From Labia minor (lineage: Eukaryota > Arthropoda > Insecta > Dermaptera > Spongiphoridae): a stretch of DNA of 64,000 bases. This document shows positions 1 through 12,800 of the stretch, in pieces. The translations under genes and the position numbers were made by a program. Position 1 is the stretch's first letter, and every line of letters starts with the position of its first letter. The DNA lies in NCBI GenBank assembly GCA_963082975.1, contig OY720344.1, positions 73,808,546 to 73,872,545 on the forward strand, written 5' to 3'. The notes under the pieces are model-generated. The model made no database searches. It was not told where the DNA came from and saw nothing but the letters and a program-made list of their open reading frames with translations.

Positions 1-619
1 ATAAAAAGTTGCTAATTTAAGGTGAAGATCTATCAGTTTATTATCGAAAATTTAACCAATAACATATTTTTTAATTTTTTTTTAGGATCATTTTGAAAAT
101 ATACACCTTTTTTGATAAGAAATTGAACGAAGTAAGAAAAGATTTACTAAGGAAGACAACAAAGTGAAAATTAAAAAGGGGGGTATTTTGACATTTTTTT
201 CGGGAAAGCAAGTTCATTGATTTAGAAAGGTCGTTATTACCGTGTGAAATAAATACTCTTGAGGGAAAGGTAATGTAAAAAAAGAGTGAAACGCAACCAC
301 TGCCAAGAGGAACCTTAAATTAATGGTTTGGAATTAGGAGATGGATATTATAATCAAAAGTCAACGAAAATATGAAAAAAGAAGAAAACGACTTTTCTAA
401 AATCACCAATACTTACGTTCCCATTTGTATTGATAAAATACCCCCTTCTAAGAGGGCTTTTTATTTATAATTACAGGATCCTGAATATGGTACTTTACTC
501 AAGAAATTTAAAATATAAAATCCAAGAGATGAATATTATGGATTGGAAATGGTAAAAACAAGAAACTTTTGAAGAAATGATTCCAAATGAGGAAAAATAT
601 TTATTTAAATTTGTACATA
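1..619 (+). repeat. Reference monomer (P type, 619 bp) with internal landmarks
   Basis: Described as the template for all copies. Landmarks are an AGATCT hexamer at 27-32, an oligo-T tract ending in TTAG at 74-85 (TTTTCAG in most copies), GTAAGA at 132-137, a G6 run at 178-183, 'tttttttcgggaaag' at 194-208, a more G+C-rich conserved patch around 288-313, a purine-rich stretch around 371-391, an AAAATACCCCC arm at 435-445, GGATCC at 476-481 and ATTTAAAT near the end. Most differences between copies fall at about a dozen recurring sites: gatcat/gataat, acaac/acagc, gcaag/gaaag, gtcg/gtcc, aaaaaaa/ataaaaa, cgc/cga, tacg/tact, ggtac/ggcac/ttcac, ttt/tct, ggt/gtt and aaatgagg/aaaggaag/aaaggaaaa. 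These define variants P, Q, R and S. The unit boundary is arbitrary. Confidence 0.95.
179..445. repeat. Inverted repeat internal to each monomer (shown for monomer 1)
   Basis: GGGGGTATTTT at 179-189 is the exact reverse complement of AAAATACCCCC at 435-445, 245 bases apart. The pair recurs at the same offsets in nearly every monomer. In the G5 variants it lengthens to 13 bp (AAGGGGGTATTTT). In the 601-bp monomers 'gggggatatt' breaks it. Confidence 0.8.
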
Positions 620-3094
620 ATAAAAAGTTGCTAATTTAAGGTGAAGATCTATCAGTTTATTATCGAAAATTTAACCAATAACATATTTTTTAATTTTTTT
701 TCAGGATCATTTTGAAAATATACACCTTTTTTGATAAGAAATTGAACGAAGTAAGAAAAGATTTACTAAGGAAGACAACAAAGTGAAAATTAAAAAGGGG
801 GGTATTTTGACATTTTTTTCGGGAAAGCAAGTTCATTGATTTAGAAAGGTCGTTATTACCGTGTGAAATAAATACTCTTGAGGGAAAGGTAATGTAAAAA
901 AAGAGTGAAACGCAACCACTGCCAAGAGGAACCTTAAATTAATGGTTTGGAATTAGGAGATGGATATTATAATCAAAAGTCAACGAAAATATGAAAAAAG
1001 AAGAAAACGACTTTTCTAAAATCACCAATACTTACTTTCCCATTTGTATTGATAAAATACCCCCTTCTAAGAGGGCTTTTTATTTATAATTACAGGATCC
1101 TGAATATGGTACTTTACTCAAGAAATTTAAAATATAAAATCCAAGAGATGAATATTATGGATTGGATATGGTAAAAACAAGAAACTTTTGAAGAAATGAT
1201 TCCAAATGAGGAAAAATATTTATTTAAATTTGTACATAATAAAAAGTTGCTAATTTAAGGTGAAGATCTATCAGTTTATTATCGAAAATTTAACCAATAA
1301 CATATTTTTTAATTTTTTTTCAGGATAATTTTGAAAATATACACCTTTTTTGATAAGAAATTGAACGAAGTAAGAAAAGATTTACTAAGGAAGACAGCAA
1401 AGTGAAAATTAAAAAGGGGGGTATTTTGACATTTTTTTCGGGAAAGAAAGTTCATTGATTTAGAAAGGTCGTTATTACCGTGTGAAATAAATACTCTTGA
1501 GGGAAAGGTAATGTAAAAAAAGAGTGAAACGAAACCACTGCCAAGAGGAACCTTAAATTAATGGTTTGGAATTAGGAGATGGATATTATAATCAAAAGTC
1601 AACGAAAATATGAAAAAAGAAGAAAACGACTTTTCTAAAATCACCAATACTTACTTTCCCATTTGTATTGATAAAATACCCCCTTCTAAGAGGGCTTTTT
1701 ATTTATAATTACAGGATCCTGAATATTTCACTTTACTCAAGAAATCTAAAATATAAAATCCAAGAGATGAATATTATGGATTGGAAATGTTAAAAACAAG
1801 AAACTTTTGAAGAAATGATTCCAAAGGAAGAAAAATATTTATTTAAATTTGTACATAATAAAAAGTTGCTAATTTAAGGTGAAGATCTATCAGTTTATTA
1901 TCGAAAATTTAACCAATAACATATTTTTTAATTTTTTTTCAGGATCATTTTGAAAATATACACCTTTTTTGATAAGAAATTGAACGAAGTAAGATAAGAT
2001 TTACTAAGGAAGACAACAAAGTGAAAATTAAAAAGGGGGGTATTTTGACATTTTTTTCGGGAAAGCAAGTTCATTGATTTAGAAAGGTCGTTATTACCGT
2101 GTGAAATAAATACTCTTGAGGGAAAGGTAATGTAAAAAAAGAGTGAAACGCAACCACTGCCAAGAGGAACCTTAAATTAATGGTTTGGAATTAGGAGATG
2201 GATATTATAATCAAAAGTCAACGAAAATATGAAAAAAGAAGAAAACGACTTTTCTAAAATCACCAATACTTACGTTCCCATTTGTATTGATAAAATACCC
2301 CCTTCTAAGAGGGCTTTTTATTTATAATTACAGGATCCTGAATATGGCACTTTACTCAAGAAATTTAAAATATAAAATCAAAGAGATGAATATTATGGAT
2401 TGGAAATGGTAAAAACAAGAAACTTTTGAAGAAATGATTCCAAAGGAAAAAAATATTTATTTAAATTTGTACATAATAAAAAGTTGCTAATTTAAGGTGA
2501 AGATCTATCAGTTTATTATCGAAAATTTAACCAATAACATATTTTTTAATTTTTTTTCAGGATCATTTTGAAAATATACACCTTTTTTGATAAGAAATTG
2601 AACGAAGTAAGAAAAGATTTACTAAGGAAGACAACAAAGTGAAAATTAAAAAGGGGGGTATTTTGACATTTTTTTCGGGAAAGAAAGTTCATTGATTTAG
2701 AAAGGTCGTTATTACCGTGTGAAATAAATACTCTTGAGGGAAAGGTAATGTATAAAAAGAGTGAAACGCAACCACTGCCAAGAGGAACCTTAAATTAATG
2801 GTTTGGAATTAGGAGATGGATATTATAATCAAAAGTCAACGAAAATATGAAAAAAGAAGAAAACGACTTTTCTAAAATCACCAATACTTACTTTCCCATT
2901 TGTATTGATAAAATACCCCCTTCTAAGAGGGCTTTTTATTTATAATTACAGGATCCTGAATATTTCACTTTACTCAAGAAATCTAAAATATAAAATCCAA
3001 GAGATGAATATTATGGATTGGAAATGTTAAAAACAAGAAACTTTTGAAGAAATGATTCCAAAGGAAGAAAAATATTTATTTAAATTTGTACATA

Positions 3095-5569
3095 ATAAAA
3101 AGTTGCTAATTTAAGGTGAAGATCTATCAGTTTATTATCGAAAATTTAACCAATAACATATTTTTTAATTTTTTTTCAGGATCATTTTGAAAATATACAC
3201 CTTTTTTGATAAGAAATTGAACGAAGTAAGAAAAGATTTACTAAGGAAGACAACAAAGTGAAAATTAAAAAGGGGGGTATTTTGACATTTTTTTCGGGAA
3301 AGCAAGTTCATTGATTTAGAAAGGTCGTTATTACCGTGTGAAATAAATACTCTTGAGGGAAAGGTAATGTAAAAAAAGAGTGAAACGCAACCACTGCCAA
3401 GAGGAACCTTAAATTAATGGTTTGGAATTAGGAGATGGATATTATAATCAAAAGTCAACGAAAATATGAAAAAAGAAGAAAACGACTTTTCTAAAATCAC
3501 CAATACTTACGTTCCCATTTGTATTGATAAAATACCCCCTTCTTAGAGGGCTTTTTATTTATAATTACAGGATCCTGAATATGGTACTTTACTCAAGAAA
3601 TTTAAAATATAAAATCCAAGAGATGAATATTATGGATTGGAAATGGTAAAAACAAGAAACTTTTGAAGAAATGATTCCAAATGAGGAAAAATATTTATTT
3701 AAATTTGTACATAATAAAAAGTTGCTAATTTAAGGTGAAGATCTATCAGTTTATTATCGAAAATTTAACCAATAACATATTTTTTAATTTTTTTTCAGGA
3801 TAATTTTGAAAATATACACCTTTTTTGATACGAAATTGAACGAAGTAAGAAAAGATTTACTAAGGAAGACAGCAAAGTGAAAATTAAAAAGGGGGGTATT
3901 TTGACATTTTTTTCGGGAAAGAAAGTTCATTGATTTAGAAAGGTCGTTATTACCGTGTGAAATAAATACTCTTGAGGGAAAGGTAATGTAAAAAAAGAGT
4001 GAAACGCAACCACTGCCAAGAGGAACCTTAAATTAATGGTTTGGAATTAGGAGATGGATATTATAATCAAAAGTCAACGAAAATATGAAAAAAGAAGAAA
4101 ACGACTTTTCTAAAATCACCAATACTTACTTTCCCATTTGTATTGATAAAATACCCCCTTCTAAGAGGGCTTTTTATTTATAATTACAGGATCCTGAATA
4201 TGGCACTTTACTCAAGAAATCTAAAATATAAAATCCAAGAGATGAATATTATGGATTGGAAATGTTAAAAACAAGAAACTTTTGAAGAAATGATTCCAAA
4301 GGAAGAAAAATATTTATTTAAATTTGTACATAATAAAAAGTTGCTAATTTAAGGTGAAGATCTATCAGTTTATTATCGAAAATTTAACCAATAACATATT
4401 TTTTAATTTTTTTTCAGGATCATTTTGAAAATATACACCTTTTTTGATAAGAAATTGAACGAAGTAAGAAAAGATTTACTAAGGAAGACAACAAAGTGAA
4501 AATTAAAAAGGGGGGTATTTTGACATTTTTTTCGGGAAAGCAAGTTCATTGATTTAGAAAGGTCGTTATTACCGTGTGAAATAAATACTCTTGAGGGAAA
4601 GGTAATGTAAAAAAAGAGTGAAACGCAACCACTGCCAAGAGGAACCTTAAATTAATGGTTTGGAATTAGGAGATGGATATTATAATCAAAAGTCAACGAA
4701 AATATGAAAAAAGAAGAAAACGACTTTTCTAAAATCACCAATACTTACGTTCCCATTTGTATTGATAAAATACCCCCTTCTAAGAGGGCTTTTTATTTAT
4801 AATTACAGGATCCTGAATATGGCACTTTACTCAAGAAATTTAAAATATAAAATCCAAGAGATGAATATTATGGATTGGAAATGGTAAAAACAAGAAACTT
4901 TTGAAGAAATGATTCCAAAGGAAAAAAATATTTATTTAAATTTGTACATAATAAAAAGTTGCTAATTTAAGGTGAAGATCTATCAGTTTATTATCGAAAA
5001 TTTAACCAATAACATATTTTTTAATTTTTTTTCAGGATCATTTTGAAAATATACACCTTTTTTGATAAGAAATTGAACGAAGTAAGAAAAGATTTACTAA
5101 GGAAGACAACAAAGTGAAAATTAAAAAGGGGGGTATTTTGACATTTTTTTCGGGAAAGGAAGTTCATTGATTTAGAAAGGTCGTTATTACCGTGTGAAAT
5201 AAATACTCTTGAGGGAAAGGTAATGTATAAAAAGAGTGAAACGCAACCACTGCCAAGAGGAACCTTAAATTAATGGTTTGGAATTAGGAGATGGATATTA
5301 TAATCAAAAGTCAACGAAAATATGAAAAAAGAAGAAAACGACTTTTCTAAAATCACCAATACTTACTTTCCCATTTGTATTGATAAAATACCCCCTTCTA
5401 AGAGGGCTTTTTATTTATAATTACAGGATCCTGAATATTTCACTTTACTCAAGAAATCTAAAATATAAAATCCAAGAGATGAATATTATGGATTGGAAAT
5501 GGTAAAAACAAGAAACTTTTGAAGAAATGATTCCAAATGAGGAAAAATATTTATTTAAATTTGTACATA
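3095..5569 (+). repeat. Higher-order tetramer P-Q-R-S (2475 bp), best left-side example
   Basis: Four monomers of distinct type in order. P at 3095 has gatcat, gcaag, tacg, ggtac and an aaatgagg end. Q at 3714 has gataat, acagc, gaaag, tact, ggcac, tct and gtt. R at 4333 has gcaag, tacg, ggcac and a short aaaggaaaa end (618 bp). S at 4951 has gtataaaaag, tact, ttcac and tct. The same order recurs many times in the window, so the tetramer rather than the monomer is the basic amplified unit. Odd bases are 'ttcttagagg' at about 3540 and 'gatacgaaa' at about 3829. Confidence 0.88.
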
Positions 5570-7989
5570 ATAAAAAGTTGCTAATTTAAGGTGAAGATCT
5601 ATCAGTTTATTATCGAAAATTTAACCAATAACATATTTTTTAATTTTTTTTCAGGATCATTTTGAAAAAATATACACCTTTTTTGATAAGAAATTGAACG
5701 AAGTAAGAAAAGATTTACTAAGGAAGACAACAAAGTGAAAATTAAAAAGGGGGGTATTTTGACATTTTTTTCGGGAAAGCAAGTTCATTGATTTAGAAAG
5801 GTCGTTATTACCGTGTGAAATAAATACTCTTGAGGGAAAGGTAATGTAAAAAAAGAGTGAAACGCAACCACTGCCAAGAGGAACCTTAAATTAATGGTTT
5901 GGAATTAGGAGATGGATATTATAATCAAAAGTCAACGAAAATATGAAAAAAGAAGAAAACGACTTTTCTAAAATCACCAATACTTACGTTCCCATTTGTA
6001 TTGATAAAATACCCCCTTCTAAGAGGGCTTTTTATTTATAATTACAGGATCCTGAATATGGTACTTTACTCAAGAAATTTAAAATATAAAATCCAAGAGA
6101 TGAATATTATGGATTGGAAATGGTAAAAACAAGAAACTTTTGAAGAAATGATTCCAAATGAGGAAAAATATTTATTTAAATTTGTACATAATAAAAAGTT
6201 GCTAATTTAAGGTGAAGATCTATCAGTTTATTATCGAAAATTTAACCAATAACATATTTTTTAATTTTTTTTCAGGATAATTTTGAAAATATACACCTTT
6301 TTTGATAAGAAATTGAACCTAATAAGAAAAGATTTACTAAGGAAGACAGCAAAGTGAAAATTAAAAAGGGGGGTATTTTGACATTTTTTTCGGGAAAGAA
6401 AGTTCATTGATTTAGAAAGGTCGTTATTACCGTGTGAAATAAATACTCTTGAGGGAAAGGTAATGTAAAAAAAGAGTGAAACGAAACCACTGCCAAGAGG
6501 AACCTTAAATTAATGGTTTGGAATTAGGAGATGGATATTATAATCAAAAGTCAACGAAAATATGAAAAAAGAAGAAAACGACTTTTCTAAAATCACCAAT
6601 ACTTACTTTCCCATTTGTATTGATAAAATACCCCCTTCTAAGAGGGCTTTTTATTTATAATTACAGGATCCTGAATATGGCACTTTACTCAAGAAATCTA
6701 AAATATAAAATCCAAGAGATGAATATTATGGATTGGAAATGTTAAAAACAAGAAACTTTTGAAGAAATGATTCCAAAGGAAGAAAAATATTTATTTAAAT
6801 TTGTACATAATAAAAAGTTGCTAATTTAAGGTGAAGATCTATCAGTTTATTATCGAAAATTTAACCAATAACATATTTTTTAATTTTTTTTCAGGATCAT
6901 TTTGAAAATATACACCTTTTTTGATAAGAAATTGAACGAAGTAAGAAAAGATTTACTAAGGAAGACAACAAAGTGAAAATTAAAAAGGGGGGTATTTTGA
7001 CATTTTTTTCGGGAAAGAAAGTTCATTGATTTAGAAAGGTCGTTATTACCGTGTGAAATAAATACTCTTGAGGGAAAGGTAATGTAAAAAAAGAGTGAAA
7101 CGCAACCACTGCCAAGAGGAACCTTAAATTAATGGTTTGGAATTAGGAGATGGATATTATAATCAAAAGTCAACGAAAATATGAAAAAAGAAGAAAACGA
7201 CTTTTCTAAAATCACCAATACTTACGTTCCCATTTGTATTGATAAAATACCCCCTTCTAAGAGGGCTTTTTATTTATAATTACAGGATCCTGAATATGGC
7301 ACTTTACTCAAGAAATTTAAAATATAAAATCCAAGAGATGAATATTATGGATTGGAAATGGTAAAAACAAGAAACTTTTGAAGAAATGATTCCAAAGGAA
7401 AAAAATATTTATTTAAATTTGTACATAATAAAAAGTTGCTAATTTAAGGTGAAGATCTATCAGTTTATTATCGAAAATTTAACCAATAACATATTTTTTA
7501 ATTTTTTTTCAGGATCATTTTGAAAATATACACCTTTTTTGATAAGAAATTGAACGAAGTAAGAAAAGATTTACTAAGGAAGACAACAAAGTGAAAATTA
7601 AAAAGGGGGGTATTTTGACATTTTTTTCGGGAAAGCAAGTTCATTGATTTAGAAAGGTCGTTATTACCGTGTGAAATAAATACTCTTGAGGGAAAGGTAA
7701 TGTAAAAAAAGAGTGAAACGCAACCACTGCCAAGAGGAACCTTAAATTAATGGTTTGGAATTAGGAGATGGATATTATAATCAAAAGTAAACGAAAATAT
7801 GAAAAAAGAAGAAAACGACTTTTCTAAAATCACCAATACTTACGTTCCCATTTGTATTGATAAAATACCCCCTTCTAAGAGGGCTTTTTATTTATAATTA
7901 CAGGATCCTGAATATGGTACTTTACTCAAGAATATATACAAGAAGAAATGATTCCAAAGGAAAAAAATATTTATTTAAATTTGTACATA
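4951..7989 (+). repeat. Pentamer S-E-A-B-C (3039 bp), copy 1
   Basis: Order is S (4951), E (5570, a P type with two extra A residues, 621 bp), A (6191, a Q type with 'cctaataag'), B (6810, R-like with gaaag) and C (7428, the 562-bp deleted monomer). The 621-bp E monomers of the window start at 5570, 8609, 12267, 16600, 19639, 30688, 35623 and 38662. The S copy here has a private 'gggaaaggaag'. Confidence 0.85.
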
Positions 7990-9848
7990 ATAAAAAGTTG
8001 CTAATTTAAGGTGAAGATCTATCAGTTTATTATCGAAAATTTAACCAATAACATATTTTTTAATTTTTTTTCAGGATCATTTTGAAAATATACACCTTTT
8101 TTGATAAGAAATTGAACGAAGTAAGAAAAGATTTACTAAGGAAGACAACAAAGTGAAAATTAAAAAGGGGGGTATTTTGACATTTTTTTCGGGAAAGAAA
8201 GTTCATTGATTTAGAAAGGTCCTTATTACCGTGTGAAATAAATACTCTTGAGGGAAAGGTAATGTATAAAAAGAGTGAAACGCAACCACTGCCAAGAGGA
8301 ACCTTAAATTAATGGTTTGGAATTAGGAGATGGATATTATAATCAAAAGTCAACGAAAATATGAAAAAAGAAGAAAACGACTTTTCTAAAATCACCAATA
8401 CTTACTTTCCCATTTGTATTGATAAAATACCCCCTTCTAAGAGGGCTTTTTATTTATAATTACAGGATCCTGAATATTTCACTTTACTCAAGAAATCTAA
8501 AATATAAAATCCAAGAGATGAATATTATGGATTGGAAATGGTAAAAACAAGAAACTTTTGAAGAAATGATTCCAAAGGAAGAAAAATATTTATTTAAATT
8601 TGTACATAATAAAAAGTTGCTAATTTAAGGTGAAGATCTATCAGTTTATTATCGAAAATTTAACCAATAACATATTTTTTAATTTTTTTTCAGGATCATT
8701 TTGAAAAAATATACACCTTTTTTGATAAGAAATTGAACGAAGTAAGAAAAGATTTACTAAGGAAGACAACAAAGTGAAAATTAAAAAGGGGGGTATTTTG
8801 ACATTTTTTTCGGGAAAGCAAGTTCATTGATTTAGAAAGGTCGTTATTACCGTGTGAAATAAATACTCTTGAGGGAAAGGTAATGTAAAAAAAGAGTGAA
8901 ACGCAACCACTGCCAAGAGGAACCTTAAATTAATGGTTTGGAATTAGGAGATGGATATTATAATCAAAAGTCAACGAAAATATGAAAAAAGAAGAAAACG
9001 ACTTTTCTAAAATCACCAATACTTACGTTCCCATTTGTATTGATAAAATACCCCCTTCTAAGAGGGCTTTTTATTTATAATTACAGGATCCTGAATATGG
9101 TACTTTACTCAAGAAATTTAAAATATAAAATCCAAGAGATGAATATTATGGATTGGAAATGGTAAAAACAAGAAACTTTTGAAGAAATGATTCCAAATGA
9201 GGAAAAATATTTATTTAAATTTGTACATAATAAAAAGTTGCTAATTTAAGGTGAAGATCTATCAGTTTATTATCGAAAATTTAACCAATAACATATTTTT
9301 TAATTTTTTTTCAGGATAATTTTGAAAATATACACCTTTTTTGATAAGAAATTGAACCTAATAAGAAAAGATTTACTAAGGAAGACAGCAAAGTGAAAAT
9401 TAAAAAGGGGGGTATTTTGACATTTTTTTCGGGAAAGAAAGTTCATTGATTTAGAAAGGTCGTTATTACCGTGTGAAATAAATACTCTTGAGGGAAAGGT
9501 AATGTAAAAAAAGAGTGAAACGAAACCACTGCCAAGAGGAACCTTAAATTAATGGTTTGGAATTAGGAGATGGATATTATAATCAAAAGTCAACGAAAAT
9601 ATGAAAAAAGAAGAAAACGACTTTTCTAAAATCACCAATACTTACTTTCCCATTTGTATTGATAAAATACCCCCTTCTAAGAGGGCTTTTTATTTATAAT
9701 TACAGGATCCTGAATATGGCACTTTACTCAAGAAATCTAAAATATAAAATCCAAGAGATGAATATTATGGATTGGAAATGTTAAAAACAAGAAACTTTTG
9801 AAGAAATGATTCCAAAGGAAGAAAAATATTTATTTAAATTTGTACATA
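6191..9848 (+). repeat. Six-monomer block A-B-C-S-E-A (3658 bp), copy 1
   Basis: Monomer lengths are 619, 618, 562, 619, 621 and 619. The next block (9849-13506) has the same lengths, order and diagnostic variants, so the two form a direct tandem duplication. The same six-mer also occurs at 17221-20878 and 36244-39901. Confidence 0.88.
7428..7989 (+). repeat. 562-bp deleted monomer (C type), copy 1
   Basis: Net loss of 56 bp compared with an R-length monomer. The normal path 'actcaagaaatttaaa' to 'caagaaacttttgaag' is replaced by 'caagaatatatacaagaag', so the junction carries a short scrambled 'tatata' stretch. It also has the linked base 'agtaaacg' instead of 'agtcaacg'. It always follows a B (R-like) monomer. 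Confidence 0.93.
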
Positions 9849-12800
9849 ATAAAAAGTTGCTAATTTAAGGTGAAGATCTATCAGTTTATTATCGAAAATT
9901 TAACCAATAACATATTTTTTAATTTTTTTTCAGGATAATTTTGAAAATATACACCTTTTTTGATAAGAAATTGAACCTAATAAGAAAAGATTTACTAAGG
10001 AAGACAGCAAAGTGAAAATTAAAAAGGGGGGTATTTTGACATTTTTTTCGGGAAAGAAAGTTCATTGATTTAGAAAGGTCGTTATTACCGTGTGAAATAA
10101 ATACTCTTGAGGGAAAGGTAATGTAAAAAAAGAGTGAAACGAAACCACTGCCAAGAGGAACCTTAAATTAATGGTTTGGAATTAGGAGATGGATATTATA
10201 ATCAAAAGTCAACGAAAATATGAAAAAAGAAGAAAACGACTTTTCTAAAATCACCAATACTTACTTTCCCATTTGTATTGATAAAATACCCCCTTCTAAG
10301 AGGGCTTTTTATTTATAATTACAGGATCCTGAATATGGCACTTTACTCAAGAAATCTAAAATATAAAATCCAAGAGATGAATATTATGGATTGGAAATGT
10401 TAAAAACAAGAAACTTTTGAAGAAATGATTCCAAAGGAAGAAAAATATTTATTTAAATTTGTACATAATAAAAAGTTGCTAATTTAAGGTGAAGATCTAT
10501 CAGTTTATTATCGAAAATTTAACCAATAACATATTTTTTAATTTTTTTTCAGGATCATTTTGAAAATATACACCTTTTTTGATAAGAAATTGAACGAAGT
10601 AAGAAAAGATTTACTAAGGAAGACAACAAAGTGAAAATTAAAAAGGGGGGTATTTTGACATTTTTTTCGGGAAAGAAAGTTCATTGATTTAGAAAGGTCG
10701 TTATTACCGTGTGAAATAAATACTCTTGAGGGAAAGGTAATGTAAAAAAAGAGTGAAACGCAACCACTGCCAAGAGGAACCTTAAATTAATGGTTTGGAA
10801 TTAGGAGATGGATATTATAATCAAAAGTCAACGAAAATATGAAAAAAGAAGAAAACGACTTTTCTAAAATCACCAATACTTACGTTCCCATTTGTATTGA
10901 TAAAATACCCCCTTCTAAGAGGGCTTTTTATTTATAATTACAGGATCCTGAATATGGCACTTTACTCAAGAAATTTAAAATATAAAATCCAAGAGATGAA
11001 TATTATGGATTGGAAATGGTAAAAACAAGAAACTTTTGAAGAAATGATTCCAAAGGAAAAAAATATTTATTTAAATTTGTACATAATAAAAAGTTGCTAA
11101 TTTAAGGTGAAGATCTATCAGTTTATTATCGAAAATTTAACCAATAACATATTTTTTAATTTTTTTTCAGGATCATTTTGAAAATATACACCTTTTTTGA
11201 TAAGAAATTGAACGAAGTAAGAAAAGATTTACTAAGGAAGACAACAAAGTGAAAATTAAAAAGGGGGGTATTTTGACATTTTTTTCGGGAAAGCAAGTTC
11301 ATTGATTTAGAAAGGTCGTTATTACCGTGTGAAATAAATACTCTTGAGGGAAAGGTAATGTAAAAAAAGAGTGAAACGCAACCACTGCCAAGAGGAACCT
11401 TAAATTAATGGTTTGGAATTAGGAGATGGATATTATAATCAAAAGTAAACGAAAATATGAAAAAAGAAGAAAACGACTTTTCTAAAATCACCAATACTTA
11501 CGTTCCCATTTGTATTGATAAAATACCCCCTTCTAAGAGGGCTTTTTATTTATAATTACAGGATCCTGAATATGGTACTTTACTCAAGAATATATACAAG
11601 AAGAAATGATTCCAAAGGAAAAAAATATTTATTTAAATTTGTACATAATAAAAAGTTGCTAATTTAAGGTGAAGATCTATCAGTTTATTATCGAAAATTT
11701 AACCAATAACATATTTTTTAATTTTTTTTCAGGATCATTTTGAAAATATACACCTTTTTTGATAAGAAATTGAACGAAGTAAGAAAAGATTTACTAAGGA
11801 AGACAACAAAGTGAAAATTAAAAAGGGGGGTATTTTGACATTTTTTTCGGGAAAGAAAGTTCATTGATTTAGAAAGGTCCTTATTACCGTGTGAAATAAA
11901 TACTCTTGAGGGAAAGGTAATGTATAAAAAGAGTGAAACGCAACCACTGCCAAGAGGAACCTTAAATTAATGGTTTGGAATTAGGAGATGGATATTATAA
12001 TCAAAAGTCAACGAAAATATGAAAAAAGAAGAAAACGACTTTTCTAAAATCACCAATACTTACTTTCCCATTTGTATTGATAAAATACCCCCTTCTAAGA
12101 GGGCTTTTTATTTATAATTACAGGATCCTGAATATTTCACTTTACTCAAGAAATCTAAAATATAAAATCCAAGAGATGAATATTATGGATTGGAAATGGT
12201 AAAAACAAGAAACTTTTGAAGAAATGATTCCAAAGGAAGAAAAATATTTATTTAAATTTGTACATAATAAAAAGTTGCTAATTTAAGGTGAAGATCTATC
12301 AGTTTATTATCGAAAATTTAACCAATAACATATTTTTTAATTTTTTTTCAGGATCATTTTGAAAAAATATACACCTTTTTTGATAAGAAATTGAACGAAG
12401 TAAGAAAAGATTTACTAAGGAAGACAACAAAGTGAAAATTAAAAAGGGGGGTATTTTGACATTTTTTTCGGGAAAGCAAGTTCATTGATTTAGAAAGGTC
12501 GTTATTACCGTGTGAAATAAATACTCTTGAGGGAAAGGTAATGTAAAAAAAGAGTGAAACGCAACCACTGCCAAGAGGAACCTTAAATTAATGGTTTGGA
12601 ATTAGGAGATGGATATTATAATCAAAAGTCAACGAAAATATGAAAAAAGAAGAAAACGACTTTTCTAAAATCACCAATACTTACGTTCCCATTTGTATTG
12701 ATAAAATACCCCCTTCTAAGAGGGCTTTTTATTTATAATTACAGGATCCTGAATATGGTACTTTACTCAAGAAATTTAAAATATAAAATCCAAGAGATGA

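Larger units (their letters stand above)
1..3094 (+). repeat. Five-monomer block P-P2-Q-R-S, copy 1
   Basis: Monomers at 1, 620, 1239, 1858 and 2476. The second (P2) is a P type carrying tact and the rare 'gattggatatgg'. The fourth carries 'gtaagataagat' at about 1990. Both rare markers recur in the same slots of the block at 56566-59659, so the two blocks are copies of one another 56565 bp apart. Private differences include 'aaatcaaagag' at about 2378. Confidence 0.85.
3095..9848 (+). repeat. 11-monomer segmental duplication, copy 1 (offset 11030)
   Basis: The length series 619, 619, 618, 619, 621, 619, 618, 562, 619, 621, 619 is reproduced exactly at 14125-20878. The rare 'ttcttagagg' occurs at about 3540 here and about 14570 there, 11030 bp apart. 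Differences seen include 'gatacgaaa' (about 3829), 'gggaaaggaag' (about 5158) and gtcg instead of gtcc in the S monomer at 4951. Confidence 0.85.

Noticed and set aside
194..215. CENP-B box candidate at 'tttcgggaaagcaag'
   Set aside because: It fits only the first half of the consensus (TTCG....A); the required CGGG is absent.
286..320. RNA polymerase III A/B boxes in the conserved G+C-richer patch on the minus strand
   Set aside because: Partial resemblance only, and the order of the boxes would be wrong for a tRNA-derived promoter.
441..465. Terminator-like hairpin (ccccc ttctaa gaggg followed by T run) in each monomer
   Set aside because: It resembles a bacterial intrinsic terminator, but the context is a eukaryotic satellite and the stem is short and imperfect.
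132..476. A true intron of a multi-exon gene
   Set aside because: The two exon-like cassettes together add 121 bases per monomer, shifting the frame each time, and splice-like motifs are expected by chance in A+T-rich sequence.
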